Below, in pieces: positions 45,927 to 58,639 of a DNA stretch of 64,000 nucleotides (positions are counted from its first letter, which is position 1; each line of letters starts with the position of its first letter). The notes beneath the pieces are model-generated. The model saw only the letters and a program-made list of their open reading frames with translations. It ran no database searches and was not told where the DNA came from. A program made the translations under genes and the position numbers. The DNA comes from Hsuehochloa calcarea (Eukaryota > Streptophyta > Magnoliopsida > Poales > Poaceae), in assembly GCA_036346395.1 (NCBI GenBank), contig CM070602.1:18671098-18735097 (forward strand). The letters are read 5' to 3'.

Positions 45927-48359
45927 TGTAATACCCCGAAGGTGATTCGGCTTATTAGAAGAAGTTTCGGAAGAGGGAGCTAATCGCAAAACCAGAATCA
46001 TCTTTTCACCGGGGGGGTTTTCTGTGATTTCACGGCAACTGGGCACAGGCCACGGCCAGGAGGGCCCATGTGGTGGCCGGCCATAAGAGGGGGGGTTCCC
46101 ACCCCCCCAAACCCTAAACTCCACATTTCTCTCCCCCTCCTCCCTTTGGAGCCGCCGCCCCCCCTTCCCCCTTGCTGTGCACCTCCTTGTACGTCGATTT
46201 TGGGTAAGATTCGTTCGTTTTCTGTCCTGTCCATATCTTATAAAGTTGTAGGTATTGTTCTTAGCTTTCCATAGCCACCGAGATCACGTGATTACGCCTT
46301 ACGGTTTAGGAGATATGATTTTTTTAGTGCGCGCTGTTCTGTCTGTCTGACGAGAAGGATCTGTCGGCTTGATCCTAGGTTTTGATTTAGTTAGATGAAT
46401 TTCCAGAACCTCCACCCAAATAAGTTATTGTAGCCCTTTAAATTATATTTCAAAGCTGATAAAGATCATCTCCATTGGATCTGTATAATGAAAGTTATGA
46501 TATTTTCTTTACCACTGTTCTGAATTCTGGGCAGAAAAATGTTAGTGTTTTCATCTATTGTTTAGACTACTGTAGAGACCGAATCTGGGGTTTTGCCCTT
46601 CTAGGGTTTTATTCCTGGGAACGTTAGATTTCTTTTGGCACTGAGATCAGGAAAATCCGATCTGTAGTTTGGGAGATATGAATTTTTCATTACGAACTGT
46701 CCGGTCTGTCTGAAAACGAGGTCGATAGGTTTGTCCCTCGGTTTTGTTCAAATTAGGGGCCGAATCGGAACCTTCACCCAACTAAGTTATTTTAGCCCTT
46801 AAAATTATCTTTCCAAGATGATAAGAATCATTCTCATTGGATCAATAGGGTGAAAGTTACACCGTTTTGCTTTATCTCTGATCTGCATTCTGGACAGACG
46901 TAGATGGGTTGTGTTTAGCTGTTAATTAGCCCTCTGTTTTGGCCGAATCAGGGGATTCCGCCAACTAATGTTTTGTAGCCTGATCTGTTAAGATTCAGTG
47001 AGCACTGGTTTCAGGTCTTTTGGAGTTACAGATAATTAATTGTGATTTTTCTAGTATCGCTGCCAGTTTAGCGGTAATCGGGCTGTTGGGTAAACTTGGT
47101 AAAATTGTTCCCGTTGTTTGTGTGGGAGAGATAGAGGGGATGGAAGGGCTCTTGTAGCAATATCATACCTTGTTATTATTATTTTGATTATACATTTGTG
47201 TAGGCGGTGAGGCTGTGAGTGGAGGGGCATCTTCGTGTCCTCCTATTACGTCACATCGCGGAAGGCAAGTACCCTATGCTGTTTGGTGATGTTTCCAATT
47301 GTTTGCTTGATGTTGGGATAAATTGTGAATGCATTTTTCTATACATCCTGATGTTTATTTCATTTCAAGAAGATGATTCTTGTGATTAAAGAATTAGCAT
47401 TCATTTCAGTTGTTGCATTCCATTACATGCAACTAACTTGTGTGGCATTCTTGATATATTATGTTGTGTGGGAATGCATACTCATACTTGTTTACACATG
47501 TTGTTGAATGCCATGTGTCTTTTCCACTAATGTGTGATATTCATTCATCCCATGAGAAATCATCATGTTCATTCATAAAATTCATTATGACCACGGAAGT
47601 GGATTCTTTTGGTAAGTCCCATCAATTCCAGTATGGGCATTTGAAAGACCCATCAATTCCAGTATGGGCATTTGAAAACCCACCATTCCAATGTGGGTAG
47701 TGTTGACCACCATTCCAATGTGGCAATTTGGACACCCGTATGAAACGTTCTTCATACGGTGATTGGGTCCGTGCTTTGTGAAATACGGGCTTAAGTGAAC
47801 ACAAGCGGGTGTATCACTCGCTATCTGCGTATATATCACGATCGATAAGTCCATACCTTCAATGCATTCTTACATTTCATCCATTCATGTATTCATTCCA
47901 TACATACATGTATGTGTTCCAATAATTATTCGAAATTCAACTGAATTGTGTTGTCCACTCCATGCTTGGTTATTCTTGTTTAGTACTTGCTGATTCTTCG
48001 ACTCACCCTTGCTTTGTATGTTTTAATTAGGTAATTGAGGAGGGCGACAAGATGATTTGGTGGGGTAGTTCAAGACACTACACTTCACTTTTATCCAACC
48101 AGAATTTATTATTACCTTTCAGTCAAGCCAACTTGTTAAATAAATTTCCAGATTTGTAATAATCCAACTTTGGTATTGCTTGACTGTTCGTGGTATTATA
48201 TCTGTTTATCCATTCTTTTTCCATGAATCTGGTGATCGTTTATTGTCATTCTTTAGAAATTATTATTGATTGAATCTGTATAATCCAGCTTTAATGCTAT
48301 TCTTAGTAGTTTGATAGTTTTGCGTGACATCTTGGCTTCCGAATAGCCAGGGTGTTACA
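45927..48359 (+). mobile_element. Tekay-family solo LTR (2433 bp)
   Basis: TGTAATACCCCG...GGTGTTACA with no internal region and a perfect 5-bp target duplication (TTTAA). It is collinear with the minus-strand LTR at 12853-10731: CGCCTTACGGTTTAGGAGAT near 46294, the TGGAATTGATGGG/CCCATCAATTCCA block near 47617-47670, the TTCATACGG/CCGTATGAA block near 47740 and the last 40 bases. Formed by LTR-LTR recombination of a full element. The blocks at 46240-46440 and 46600-46850 look like an internal duplication of about 390 bp. Confidence 0.92.
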
Positions 48360-48364
48360 TTTAA
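48360..48364. repeat. Right target-site duplication TTTAA of the solo LTR
   Basis: TTTAA immediately after the terminal TTACA. Confidence 0.85.
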
Positions 48365-49829
48365 CTTCTCTTAAACCATGAGATTCCAAATCATCGCATA
48401 ACACAATAACTTATTTCTCTTAAATTGGCAACTTCAACGCTATGCTCAAACCGAATACATCATTCATACATTTGTAGAACGACTTTGCTGACCCTACAAA
48501 ATATACTCTAGTCAACTCCTCTACCAACGAAGTTACTTTGATAAATAATTTCCAATGCACCTCAGCATGGATTTCACCCACAAACACATCACCTCAATTC
48601 GTTAAGGACAATCAGCTTGAAATTCACATCGCAAACTCTCATTTACTACATCAAAAGGGTTCTATCAGTGATCATCATATTATTAGAATCCACTTTTATT
48701 CTACTACTTCTACATAGTCATTGAGTAACTAAGGGTCTAGCATAGAATACCAAATTCAAATTATATATATATATATATATTTCGGCGTAACTGATACGGA
48801 ACATCTCAAATCCAATGACAAAAATTCCCACGATCCAAATGATTACTAAAATTCTAACAATCCAAACATACTCAATCATTAACACCAACATGTAAACATT
48901 TTATCGACCAATTTATCTTTAGAGCGATTCTAACTCCCAGAGGATTACTTACTGAACCCAAATCATACTTGACAACAACTCAACAATCTCTGTTGTCCCA
49001 GTAATTGCCATAATGATTAGATTACTTCGTTAATCCCGTTCTCATTAAACTACACCGTTATAAATCACCTACACAACCTTGCAAATGACCCAAACGCGAT
49101 AATCTAATAAACTGATTAAGTTTTCCATACTTTTGATAATTCTAATGTTCCATCCAAAATGAACAAAAGATCTTGGACCACAAACCACTCTAGGTCCTAC
49201 TAGTTGAAACAACGTAATCAATTAGCTCAAAAGACAAAAAAAAAAACTATTTAAATCAAATCCTTTCTAAGGATTATTCCAATTATTCCAATAAATCAAT
49301 TTATCACTCAATGCATCTCAAGCAACTTGACATCCAAAGTCCCACAAAATCATTCACTTGACCACCACCAACCAATTGCCACTGTACACTTTAAAAGACC
49401 ATTGAAACGAATCGATTAATCCTTTCTCAAATGGAAGAGGCATATAAACATAAAATTTCAGCACACAGGAAAATGTTTACCATTTGTAGTAAACACAAGA
49501 CCAAGAGAATTAGTCACTTAGCAATGATCTCGGAAAAACAAAAGACGAGACCACAATTGAGAGCACAAGTCCCACAAGAAGAGAATAACAAACCTTAACC
49601 AATAAAAAACAAAATATTGCTATTATAACTCAAGAAACTCTTAAGCAGCAACGACAGAAAAGCTAAACACACTTTAATAAGTTGTAAGTTACAATACTTA
49701 ACTCCAATCTCAATTACTTCTACTACACTTTTTTCCTTTAACAAAGAAATAATTTTATTTGATTACAACATCACTCTACCTCAAACAAGAAGAGCTTTTA
49801 AAACTGAATCATATTAATCACTTAAGAAC
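48365..49829. other. AT-rich repeat-derived sequence without genes
   Basis: Holds a short TA microsatellite (48763-48780) and an A-run near 49237. No coding frame recognised. It probably belongs with 45340-45921 as one older insertion. Confidence 0.45.
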
Positions 49830-50725
49830 CAAATAGAACATTCCAACACATCGCTGTACTCAACAATTTCGAAGGACTACCCTGGTTAGAAGGATATAAT
49901 GCCATTTTAGTAGTAGTGGATAGATTTACTAAATATGCACATTTCTTTCCTCTTAAGCATCTCTTTACTATAGTACAGATAGCAAAGGTAGTCCTTGACA
50001 ATGTAGTGAAATTACATGACATACCTAGAACTATCACTTCGGATAGGGACAAAATATTTACAAGCTTATTCTAGAGAGAGTTGTTTAAGCTATTGGATAC
50101 CAAATTGCAAATGAGCACTGCATACCATCCTCAAACCGATGGACAAAGTGAACGAGTTAATTAATCAGTGTTTAGAGATGTATTTGAGGTGTGCAGTTCA
50201 ACAAACACCAACTAAATGGAAGCAATTGCTGCCCTTGATCGAGTATTGGTACAATACCCGTTATCATACAACTTTAGGATGTACCCCTTACAAAACTTTG
50301 TATGGAATTCAGCCTCAGTTTGGCATCATTCCAGATCTCAGTGCTGCTAGCAATTCATCTGTGATTGACATTTCTCTGAGAGAGAGACATATTCAGGATT
50401 GCTAAAACTGCAATTGGCAAAGGCACAGTTGCGCATGAATATGCAGATCAGAAAAGATCGTGGAGAGAGTTCCAAATGGGTGAAAAAGTATTCTTGATAT
50501 TGCAACCTTATGCTCAATCATTAGTGGTTAACCGGCTTTATCCGAAATTATCGTACAAATATTTTGGTCCCTACAAGATTCTGGAGAAGATAGGAGTGAC
50601 AGCTTACAAGCTAGAGCTACCAGAAGGAGCATTAGTACATCTAGTGTTTCATGTTTCTCAGTTGAAGCCTCAAGTGCTGGATCATACCCCGGTGAGCACT
50701 GCACTGTGCATACCATCCATGCTTG
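49830..50725 (+). pseudogene. Ty3/gypsy integrase fragment
   Basis: Readable blocks are NAILVVVDRFTKYAHFFPLK (49900-49960), HDIPRTITSDRDKIFTS (50018-50068) and STAYHPQTDGQSERVN (50116-50162). These are the two catalytic Asp regions and the HPQTDGQ-E motif of a gypsy integrase. PLIEYWYNTRYHTTLGCTPY and the C-terminal GPYKILEKIGVTAYKLELPE (50551-50610) and VFHVSQLK follow. Stops and shifts near 50070, 50160 and 50404 break it. No RT or LTR is attached. It sits 0.55 kb upstream of the cyclin transcription unit. Confidence 0.85.
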
Positions 50726-50839
50726 ACATTTTCCTTTTCTTTAAAAGAGATAGTAGTGCCTCTATGCGACTCTGTCACAAGCCAGACTGCATATATACTC
50801 ATCTGATTCCAAATAATAAGTTGTTTTGGGTATTGATAT

Positions 50840-51300
50840 AGTCTCTAATGTGATACTTTGACCATCAATTCCTATTAAAATGTATTGTTTCAAATAAAAT
50901 TAATTATACATTTTGAAAGTATATTTAATGATAGATATAGTAATACCAATTTTATGTAAATATTTGACCGGCATAGATTCTAAAATGATCTGCATTTGAA
51001 ATCAGGTAATAAATTATTAAGACCCTGTATGTGTTTGGTTCACAAGATTTTCTAGGAAAATCGTAGGATTGTCCATTCCTCTGAATGACCACTGCATGAT
51101 TAGTAGTCAATTGACTTTAAAACTTTGAAATATTTTACGCTCATCACATGGGCCGTCACCTGATATTTTATTTTATTTTCTAAAGAAGTTAAAAGGATTC
51201 CTTACAAATTGTGAGTCGCAATTATTTAATTATACGTACTCCCCCCCGCTGGCGTCTCATTCTGCATCCAAGTAGACGCTGTTCCTAAAGAAAGGAGACC
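50840..51300. other. Upstream region of the cyclin gene
   Basis: AT-rich up to about 51240, then GC-rich from CCCCCCCGCTGGCG. The change of composition probably marks the start of the cyclin promoter/5' UTR. No TATA box I would defend. Confidence 0.4.
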
Positions 51301-51412
51301 GAGGAGTGCGAGAGCGACACTGTTCGTGAGCTGAAGCCTGAAGGCCTCCTCCCCGAACTGAAGCTAGAGCAGGCTGTAAGAATCTATCCATCCACCTAAC
51401 TATCTGCTAGTG

Positions 51413-51436
51413 CTCTCTCTCTCTCTCTCTCTCTCT
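51413..51436. repeat. (CT)n repeat in the probable cyclin 5' UTR
   Basis: A 24-bp CT run between a GC-rich leader and a candidate splice donor (GTGAGT at 51479). CT microsatellites are common in grass 5' UTRs. Confidence 0.85.
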
Positions 51437-52133
51437 TAGTTAGGTCTCAAGCCACAGAGCGTGCTATCCTAGCTAGTGGTGAGTGTTTACACTTGCTTAA
51501 ATCGTGCGGCATTTGGGTTTAGATTCGGTTCTGACTCTGATCTCTCTCCCTCTCCCAGTCTGGAGTGCTTTTCTTCTGCTAATTTGAAGCAGAAATTTAC
51601 TTGTTCGCGTGATCTGAGGGTGGGCCGAGTTCTTGGCAGGTATTGGTGTAGATTTGCGCACAGCTGCACTATGGAGTTATATCACTTGCTAAATATTTAT
51701 ACCTTCAATTTTTTTTCCCCGGCATTATTTAGCTTTGTAAAGGAGGCTAAATATGGCTAAATTTGGGGGATATTCTTCAGGATGGGAGAGGAGAGAATAA
51801 TATGCCAAAATGGGATTAACGCCCAACTAGTTGGTATCACTGATTAATTTGAAGCAGCTTCATCCTCGAAAGAAAAATGAGAGAAAAAGCAGCTTCATTT
51901 TGTTTGGCTTTTTTTTTTGTATATTTTCGCACATTCATAAGAGAATGCCTATACTTGGAAATTGTATTCCGATTATATTGTGTATAAAAGAGAGCTTTCA
52001 GTCTTGCTTTCAAACTGTGATATCTTTTTAAAAAATTTAGTGCTAGACTGCTAGTGTATAGAGTAGGATCTAGGATCAAGTTCTTTACTCTTGTTTAACA
52101 GCTGTTTATCTTTTGCAGTGCCAATGTCTGCCT

Positions 52134-53855
52134 ATGGGGTCATTGACAACTGATGCCAGTGATAAACATTGGGAGAGGTACCTGTCCTTGGGCTTAACAG
52201 TATCACAGTCAAAGAAAGGAGATACTGAATTTCCAAAGGTCTTGTTGCTTCTTGCAACATATCTTGACAGAGCAGTTCAGAAGAACCAAGAGTTACTAGA
52301 TTCCAACAAAATAAAGGAGTCAAACACTATTTTTCATGGTCAGAGGGTGCCAGGTCTTAGTATACAGCTCTATGCAGAACGCATTTTCAAGTATGCAGAG
52401 TGCAGTCCATCTTGCTTTGTGTTGGCACTTATCTACATGGAGAGATATCTACAGCAGCCACATGTGTACATGACGTCCCATAGTGTTCATCGCTTGCTAA
52501 TTACAAGTGTGGTGGTTGCTGCCAAATTCACAGATGATGCGTAAGAACCCACTACAACTGCTATTCAGTTACATGCTTTATATATACTCTAGCGTAGCCT
52601 TTGATTATAAGTGTTCTAGCATACTTTAAACCTTTGATTGGTGTTAGGTCCTCTATACGCTGTGCTTTGCTTGGTCAGTGGGATGTTGACAAGCGATATG
52701 AACTCAACTTTAGTTGGGTTAATAAACTAGCTTCACTAGGTTATGTCTATATATGCTCTCTGGGTATTGTACTACGTAGAACCACTTTGCACGGTTGCCT
52801 ATTTTTATTTCTACACTAAGCATTTTTATCTGTGTGTTTAAATAATTTTCCCAGTTCTTTGCCCTTTGTGCACTTCAAAAGAGCTGCTTGTGAGTTCTAG
52901 TTTTGAATCAGCAAACAGTATTGGTTGTAGTCGTTGCTGTGTCATTATTCTCTTATAAATGGAGCACCAATTAACATAGGACTGCTACTAAAATGAGCAA
53001 GACAGTTCTGACTGTCATCTATCAAACCATCATTATCAGGCATTACCTTGGATGGCGTTAGTGTTCCTCTGGTTGTAAGGGGCAGGGAAAACTATATCGG
53101 ACCCCACCGATAGAACCGGTAACCTCCGGTTACTAGAAATTTTTGCAAAATTTTGGACAAATTTTTGAATTGAAATTTGAATTTTGAGATGTAAAGATGA
53201 AATTTATCTAACTTTTGAATTGAAATTTGAATTAGGATGAAAATTAGATAAATCCGATTTTTTTTGCCCAGTATGAAATTTTATCGGACCCACCGATAAT
53301 GCCGGTAACCGCCGGTTACCGGTGAAATTTTGCCGATAGCGTTTTCCACAGTAAGGGGTTAGGAAAGGACATGAGGAGTCGTCTTTACAGGTTTATGGCC
53401 GCTGAACACCACATTAGTTAACAAATCCCACCCTGACATAGAAAAAGGCACAGTTCCAATCACAATTCACAAGATAGTTCTGTTTCTTCAAGAAGAAAAA
53501 AAGACAAACATGTGCACAGGTTTCCCAATAACTTTCTGAAAACATGTTTTGCAGGTTTTTCAACAATGCATTCTATGCTAGAGTAGGAGGAATTAGCACA
53601 ATTGAGATGAATCGACTTGAGCTGGATTTGTTGTTTAATCTGGACTTCAGGCTCAAAGTGAATTTAGAGATGTTCGGGAGCTACTGCTTGCAGTTGGAAA
53701 AAGAAGCAACAGCTTTTGTGCTAGAGAGACCGATTCAGGTTCATTGCGTCAATGGGGCTAAAGATTCGAGTTGTAACAGTAGCATTGATGAGTCTTGCAA
53801 GAGTGAGCTAGTGCGGCAAAGGTACAGCAGTCAGGCTCTCCAAGGATGTAGCTGA
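52134..53855 (+). CDS. CYCP3-1: P-type (PHO80/PREG-like) cyclin, probably cyclin P3-1
   Basis: Two coding exons, 52134-52540 and 53555-53855, joined through GATGATGC|G, give 235 residues with no frame error. The single cyclin box includes SIQLYAERIFKYAECSPSCF, ALIYMERYLQ, HRLLITSVVVAAKFTDDA and, after the intron, FFNNAFYARVGGISTIEMNR and ELDLLFNLDFRLKV. This is the short single-box architecture of plant P/U-type cyclins, which resemble yeast Pho80 and pair with A-type CDKs. A non-coding first exon with a CT repeat, donor at 51479 and acceptor at 52117-52118 are likely. The start is the first ATG in the long frame; ATGTCTGCC at 52124 is out of frame and short. The symbol rests on my memory of rice synteny. 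Converges with the kinesin gene, 0.8 kb between stops. Confidence 0.88.
53083..53350. mobile_element. 268-bp hAT-type MITE in the cyclin coding intron
   Basis: CAGGGAAAACTATATCGG at the left and CCGATAGCGTTTTCCACA at the right form imperfect terminal inverted repeats. GTAAGGGG flanks both sides (53075-53082 and 53351-53358), a perfect 8-bp target duplication as made by hAT transposases. The interior has CGGTAACC/GGTTACCGG motifs around an AT-rich core with GAATTGAAATTTGAATT twice. No coding capacity. Confidence 0.82.
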
Positions 53856-54667
53856 CCAATTTGATTTACGGCCTACAGTTTTGCAAAGGGTGGGACCTGA
53901 GTACCGATAATTCTTTTAGAGTTGACAGGTGTGTTTAGATTACGTTAAATTGTTCCGGAGTGTTTGGTTAGTAGGGCTTCTATTCTACTTAATTTTAAAA
54001 CACTGTAATTCTTGTGAACCACCCTGTTTGAATTTTTGCCAGTGAGTTAGAAAACGACAGGTATGAACATTATTCAGTTCAATGATCTGCCGCTAAGTAT
54101 TCTGTGTGCAGATGAATCAGGCTTTGCCATGATTTGTTCATGTCTTCATGAATCATGAAGCGCCCCATGGCTGTATTCTTCTCTGTGCATCCGAGTCTGT
54201 TCTGTAACGGAACATCTGTGATGATTTAACTTGGTACATCTCGTGAAATGAACGAGTCGCATAACATCAGTGATGATTTAACTGGCATACATTTTGTGAA
54301 ATGAACGAATGGAAATTGTACGGGGCAAGCATAATTCTAAAACTTGTGTGCAGATGATAGTAAACTCAGCTACCTAGTTGTCTAGTGTACCACTGGATTG
54401 TTGCAACCAGTAAGGAATTTACACGGCAAATTACTTCAATGAACTCATCAATCCTTTGAAAGCTAATGAAAAGGAAAACAATTATCATCACAAAGAAAAG
54501 AAGAAAAATAACTACAGCCCTAACACAATTTCTTATCAACACAAACTCCCAGCCATGAGTACAGATGGCTTTCTCCAAGGAAGCAGAAGAACCATTGTCA
54601 GTGTTCCGGTTCCGCAGCACTGTTTGAACATCCAAATATTTACTGATCTTCTCTTCCCAAATACGAG

Positions 54668-57600
54668 TTAGAGGACAGACTTTCTCCTGTTGGTGTTGAA
54701 CACCCGCTGCGCATTGCCTGATTTCCCCGCCATCATTTTCTCACGCAGAGCTGGATTGAAGATCCCAGCACCAGAGAGCAGGCCAGTTTTGGTGGAGCAG
54801 GTGAACCAAGAATTACCCTTTTCTGAACACTGAAGCATAGCTTGCTCACATTTCCAGAACCTGAAACTAGTCGCAGCTTCTGCTGCGGGGACAAGACATT
54901 GTTCCTTGACTTCCACATGGCCAACATTGGAGGGCTTGTGAACTTGCTGCTGCTGCCGAACTCGATTCTCCTGAACTTTCCTCTGCCATCTGGGGTTGCA
55001 TTAATTGGTGCATGTGCTGCTGCCGCTAGTGGTGTTCCTGGAATTGAGTTAAATGTAGCAACTGATCTTCGTCTTGGCATTTGGAGATGGGACAGTCGAG
55101 ACACTGCTCTCTTCTCAGGAAGTGCAGACAGCTGCTCTCTCTCGCTTGGTAGTATTGCAATTGAGGATCGCCTCTTGGGCTGGAGAGGGATTTGTCGCAT
55201 CACAGGCATCAAAGATACACGCCGTGCTTTGCCAGCAACCTTACTTAAATCAGCCCCGGAACATGCTTTGTTCATCACAGGAATGTTCTCTTTGTTTTGA
55301 ATTGTAGGTGCCTTACTGAGCCTCAGTCTGGAAGGGCCTGAAGGTGGCAAATGGTTGCTAATCCTTCCCAGAGGTGCTCTCTGTCTCATAGGAGCAAGTG
55401 GCGGCTTCGTGGATCTAGCAGTATCCCTATCAGCCTTCTTCTCACAAGCTAATTCATTTTCCAGCTCTCTAACCTGTACAAAAGAAATGTCATAAGCGCA
55501 GACTAGAATAGACAAATACACGCAGGATCCGGTCTTTGGTGAATTAAACAGAACTATCTCTCTTACTTACCCTCTGCTGATAAGTTTTGGATGCTTGCTC
55601 AGCCTCCCTTATCTGTTGTATAACATTCATTTATGTTAACATTTAGTTCCATAACTGAAGATATCCCAAACATACAAGAGAATAGCAATGAGAAACATAC
55701 TTTATCTTGAAGTGTCCTGAAGACATTCTCACGAGAAGCATACTTGAGCTGCATCAATTGCAAGCTTTCATTCAACTTTGCATTTTCCTTTTCCTCGTGA
55801 CGGAGTTTCTCTGTCTGGAATGAAGTTTTCAGTTAATGTAACAGTTACATCATGCCATATTTTTTCAGTGACGGAAGAATCAAATTACCATCTGCTTGAG
55901 CTTGAAACTTTCAGCTGGATCTGCTTGTTTACGAGCAGGGCCATGTTCTATAGCCCGAACTCTACTAGCGAAATTAAGAGAACAAAGAGTTTCTCCAGAA
56001 TCTGTAGAGCTTGGACTAATCTGCACGAACATAAGAGTCTTGCAATCTCCACCTGCAACAGTTCAATCATAGTGTGAAAAATCAGATTATCTCTTTGTTT
56101 TTGTGTCTGGACATTCCAGTACACAAATGAAAATCAATAGAAGGAAACAGAAATCAATCATTTAGCTAGAAATAGTGCACTTCTTTCATAACTAATACCA
56201 TGAAAATTTAACTTACCTAACGAGCTTTGGAGCAAATGAGTCAACTTGGAATTCCTATTTGACAGTGGGAAAAAAATGGAGGTGGTGAGACTGAGCTGAA
56301 GCTATGCTTCTTTAAGTAGCTAAGCAAAGTAGATGTTGAAGTATGTTAATGCTGAATAGGACTCACCTATATGGAATGTGGGAATTTTTGGAGGCAAGGG
56401 CAGAAATAACATCGCCCAAGGCAGAGAGTGATTTGTTGATGAACTGTGACTCCTTCAGCCTCTCTCCTTCTACTTCAGTTTTAGCCAGACGTTCACTTCC
56501 AGCAAGGTCGACCAACCAGATTTGGCTTCTGGTCCTTTGACCAGTCACCAAATGCTCACTCCTAACAGTGAACCTAACCAAGCTGCAAATGTAACAGAAG
56601 TCCGGATACCATTATCCCCATGCTATAGCAATGCCATTCATATGTCAAGTAGATAATTTGATTCTAAATGCTAATGATCAATCATGAATATTGAAAAATG
56701 GCGGCCTATTGCAATATATGAGCTGAGTTATTTATAAGGAATGCTATACAAGTGGTAAAACACCAAGACACTCACCAATGGGAACGGCTGCTCAGTTCGT
56801 TGGCACTGGTTGATCCAACAGATCTATTTCTAGCGCCAGCTTTCAGTTTCTCCCACACGCCGTCTATTGTATAAATTGGAGCCTCAACCAAACCAGGAAC
56901 CTCTTGTGCTCCATCAGCACTTTGCTTTATGTCCAACCTTTGGATGCAACAATATATTATGCTTCGAAAAAAAATCAACTATCAAGTCAGGATAAATGAG
57001 AAAGAAAAGGAATATACCTTTTCGATGTTTGTTCACAGCTGTCATCAAGAAGGTCCCTGATTTTTTCATTATAGACTTCCAAGATGCTCACTGAAAATGT
57101 GTATGCGACGGACGAGCTTCTCTCTTCTGACATCCTGAATAGTTCTTCCAAAGCCCTATAGTTAACACCCCTATTTTCTAGAACCCCTTCCATGGTGAAG
57201 GTCTTTCCCGTTCCTGTTTGTCCATATGCGAAGATGCATACATTGAAACCGTCCATCACTGACCTCACGACTGGCAGGCTCTCGGCAAATACAGCCTCTG
57301 AAGGAAACAGTTAGAATATGACAATAGGACCCATTGAATTCAGCATCCTTCAACATTACTACAATAATTGCATCAGGCATGCTGTTTCTTCGTCTTTTCA
57401 AAAAGCACATTATGGACATAATGCCAAGCAGAGTAGCAACAGTTAATACCTTGATCATCTCCCGGTCCAAAAACGCAATCAAATTTAAAGATCTTCCTTT
57501 CTTTCTCTGAAGGAACAAACTGCAGCTCGGTCTCCTGGGACGGATCGATCTCGACCACGGGTGAGCACCCACGGGAGGCCTCATCGGCACTTAGAGGCCG

Positions 57601-58625
57601 GCACCGGCAGAACACCCTAATGTTCCCCCTCAGCTCGATAAGCTCATTGTACAAACGGCGCCGCTCGGCACACTCGTCCGTGTACTTCTTCTTCAATCCA
57701 TCATACCTCGGTGCACACTCCTCGACGCATTTAGCCACCAGCCGCTTGTACCTCTCCATCAGGCTGTTATACTTTCCCCCTACAACAAACAAGGCCAAAC
57801 ACCAATAATTCCACAAGCAAAAAGGCTTTACATCCACCAATAATTCCACAAGCAAAAAGGCTTTACATCCATCCTTAAGCAAGGTGTGTATGCTTGTTTG
57901 TGTACCTAGGAACCGGAGAGCAGCGGGGCGGTCAGGGGTGGTGATCTCCTTCAGCCGCGGCGATGGGATAAGGCAATCATTTCCTTGGTCTCCCAAATCC
58001 TGTAAGAACAAGAAACCTAGAAATCAGAAGCAGAGAACATAACGAACAGAGTATGGAGATAAGGAAAACAATGAATCAGAGATAAAAAGAGGAAACATTA
58101 TAGTAAATCCAAGAGATCTTTGTGCAAGAACCCTAAATTTCCCACCTCCAAGAAGCTGCGAAGAGACTCCCCTTCTCTTCCTGCCACCACCTCCTCCTCC
58201 TCCTGCTCCACCTCGCTGGTCACCACCGCTTCCACGCCTGACAAGCTCCCCACCGTGAGACGGATTCCAACAAAGCCCTACCTCTCGGTTGCATACTACA
58301 GGACCAAGAACCAAACCTTTGGGTTGCTGAGGCATCTGGGCCGCCGACGCAGGCGACGGCGGCGGCGGCGGGTTCGGACCCGCCCCCGCGCAGCGGTTTG
58401 GGCTCGGGGGGTCCGCGCACTCCACGGGTCCGCGCTCTTCCTCAACTGGCAAGCATCCTCTCCATGAGACAGGCACCAAGAAACCCAATCTCCCAGTTTA
58501 TGGCCACGGAAGCAAGAGGCGTGCGTACCTTGTGGCTGCTGGGGCGGAGACACCGCCGGCGCTGGGAACGGCGGCGGCGAGGAGGCGTTCAGCTGCGGCC
58601 GCGCGGTGACCGGATCCGCTTCCAT
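54668..58625 (-). CDS. Kinesin-14 family motor protein
   Basis: Twelve exons, GT-AG: 58625-58529, 58445-58146, 57999-57906, 57779-57450, 57297-57018, 56937-56776, 56582-56367, 56254-56217, 56052-55889, 55814-55701, 55612-55571, 55473-54668; about 880 residues. The neck ELRGNIRVFCRCRPL before the motor is typical of minus-end-directed kinesin-14. P-loop AYGQTGTGKTFTMEG, switch I NELSSRSH, switch II LVDLAGSER and the NSKLTHLLQSSLG segment are all intact. A short coiled-coil-like stretch (TEKLRHEEKENAKL) and a basic Ser/Pro-rich tail follow (PPLAPMRQRAPLGRISN). The proline-rich N-terminus lies in exons 1-2. Two apparent single-base errors: an extra base near 58276-58278 (exon 2) and a missing A in an A-run at 54787-54790 (last exon, 40 codons before the end). 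Expected role: microtubule motor in spindle or phragmoplast, by family. Confidence 0.92.
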
Positions 58626-58639
58626 TGCCGCGATCTGGG

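Noticed and set aside
58024..58488. 154-codon minus-strand frame with its own ATG as a separate gene
   Set aside because: It overlaps kinesin exon 2, and its first part runs through intron 1; most of it is that exon in one of its two frames.
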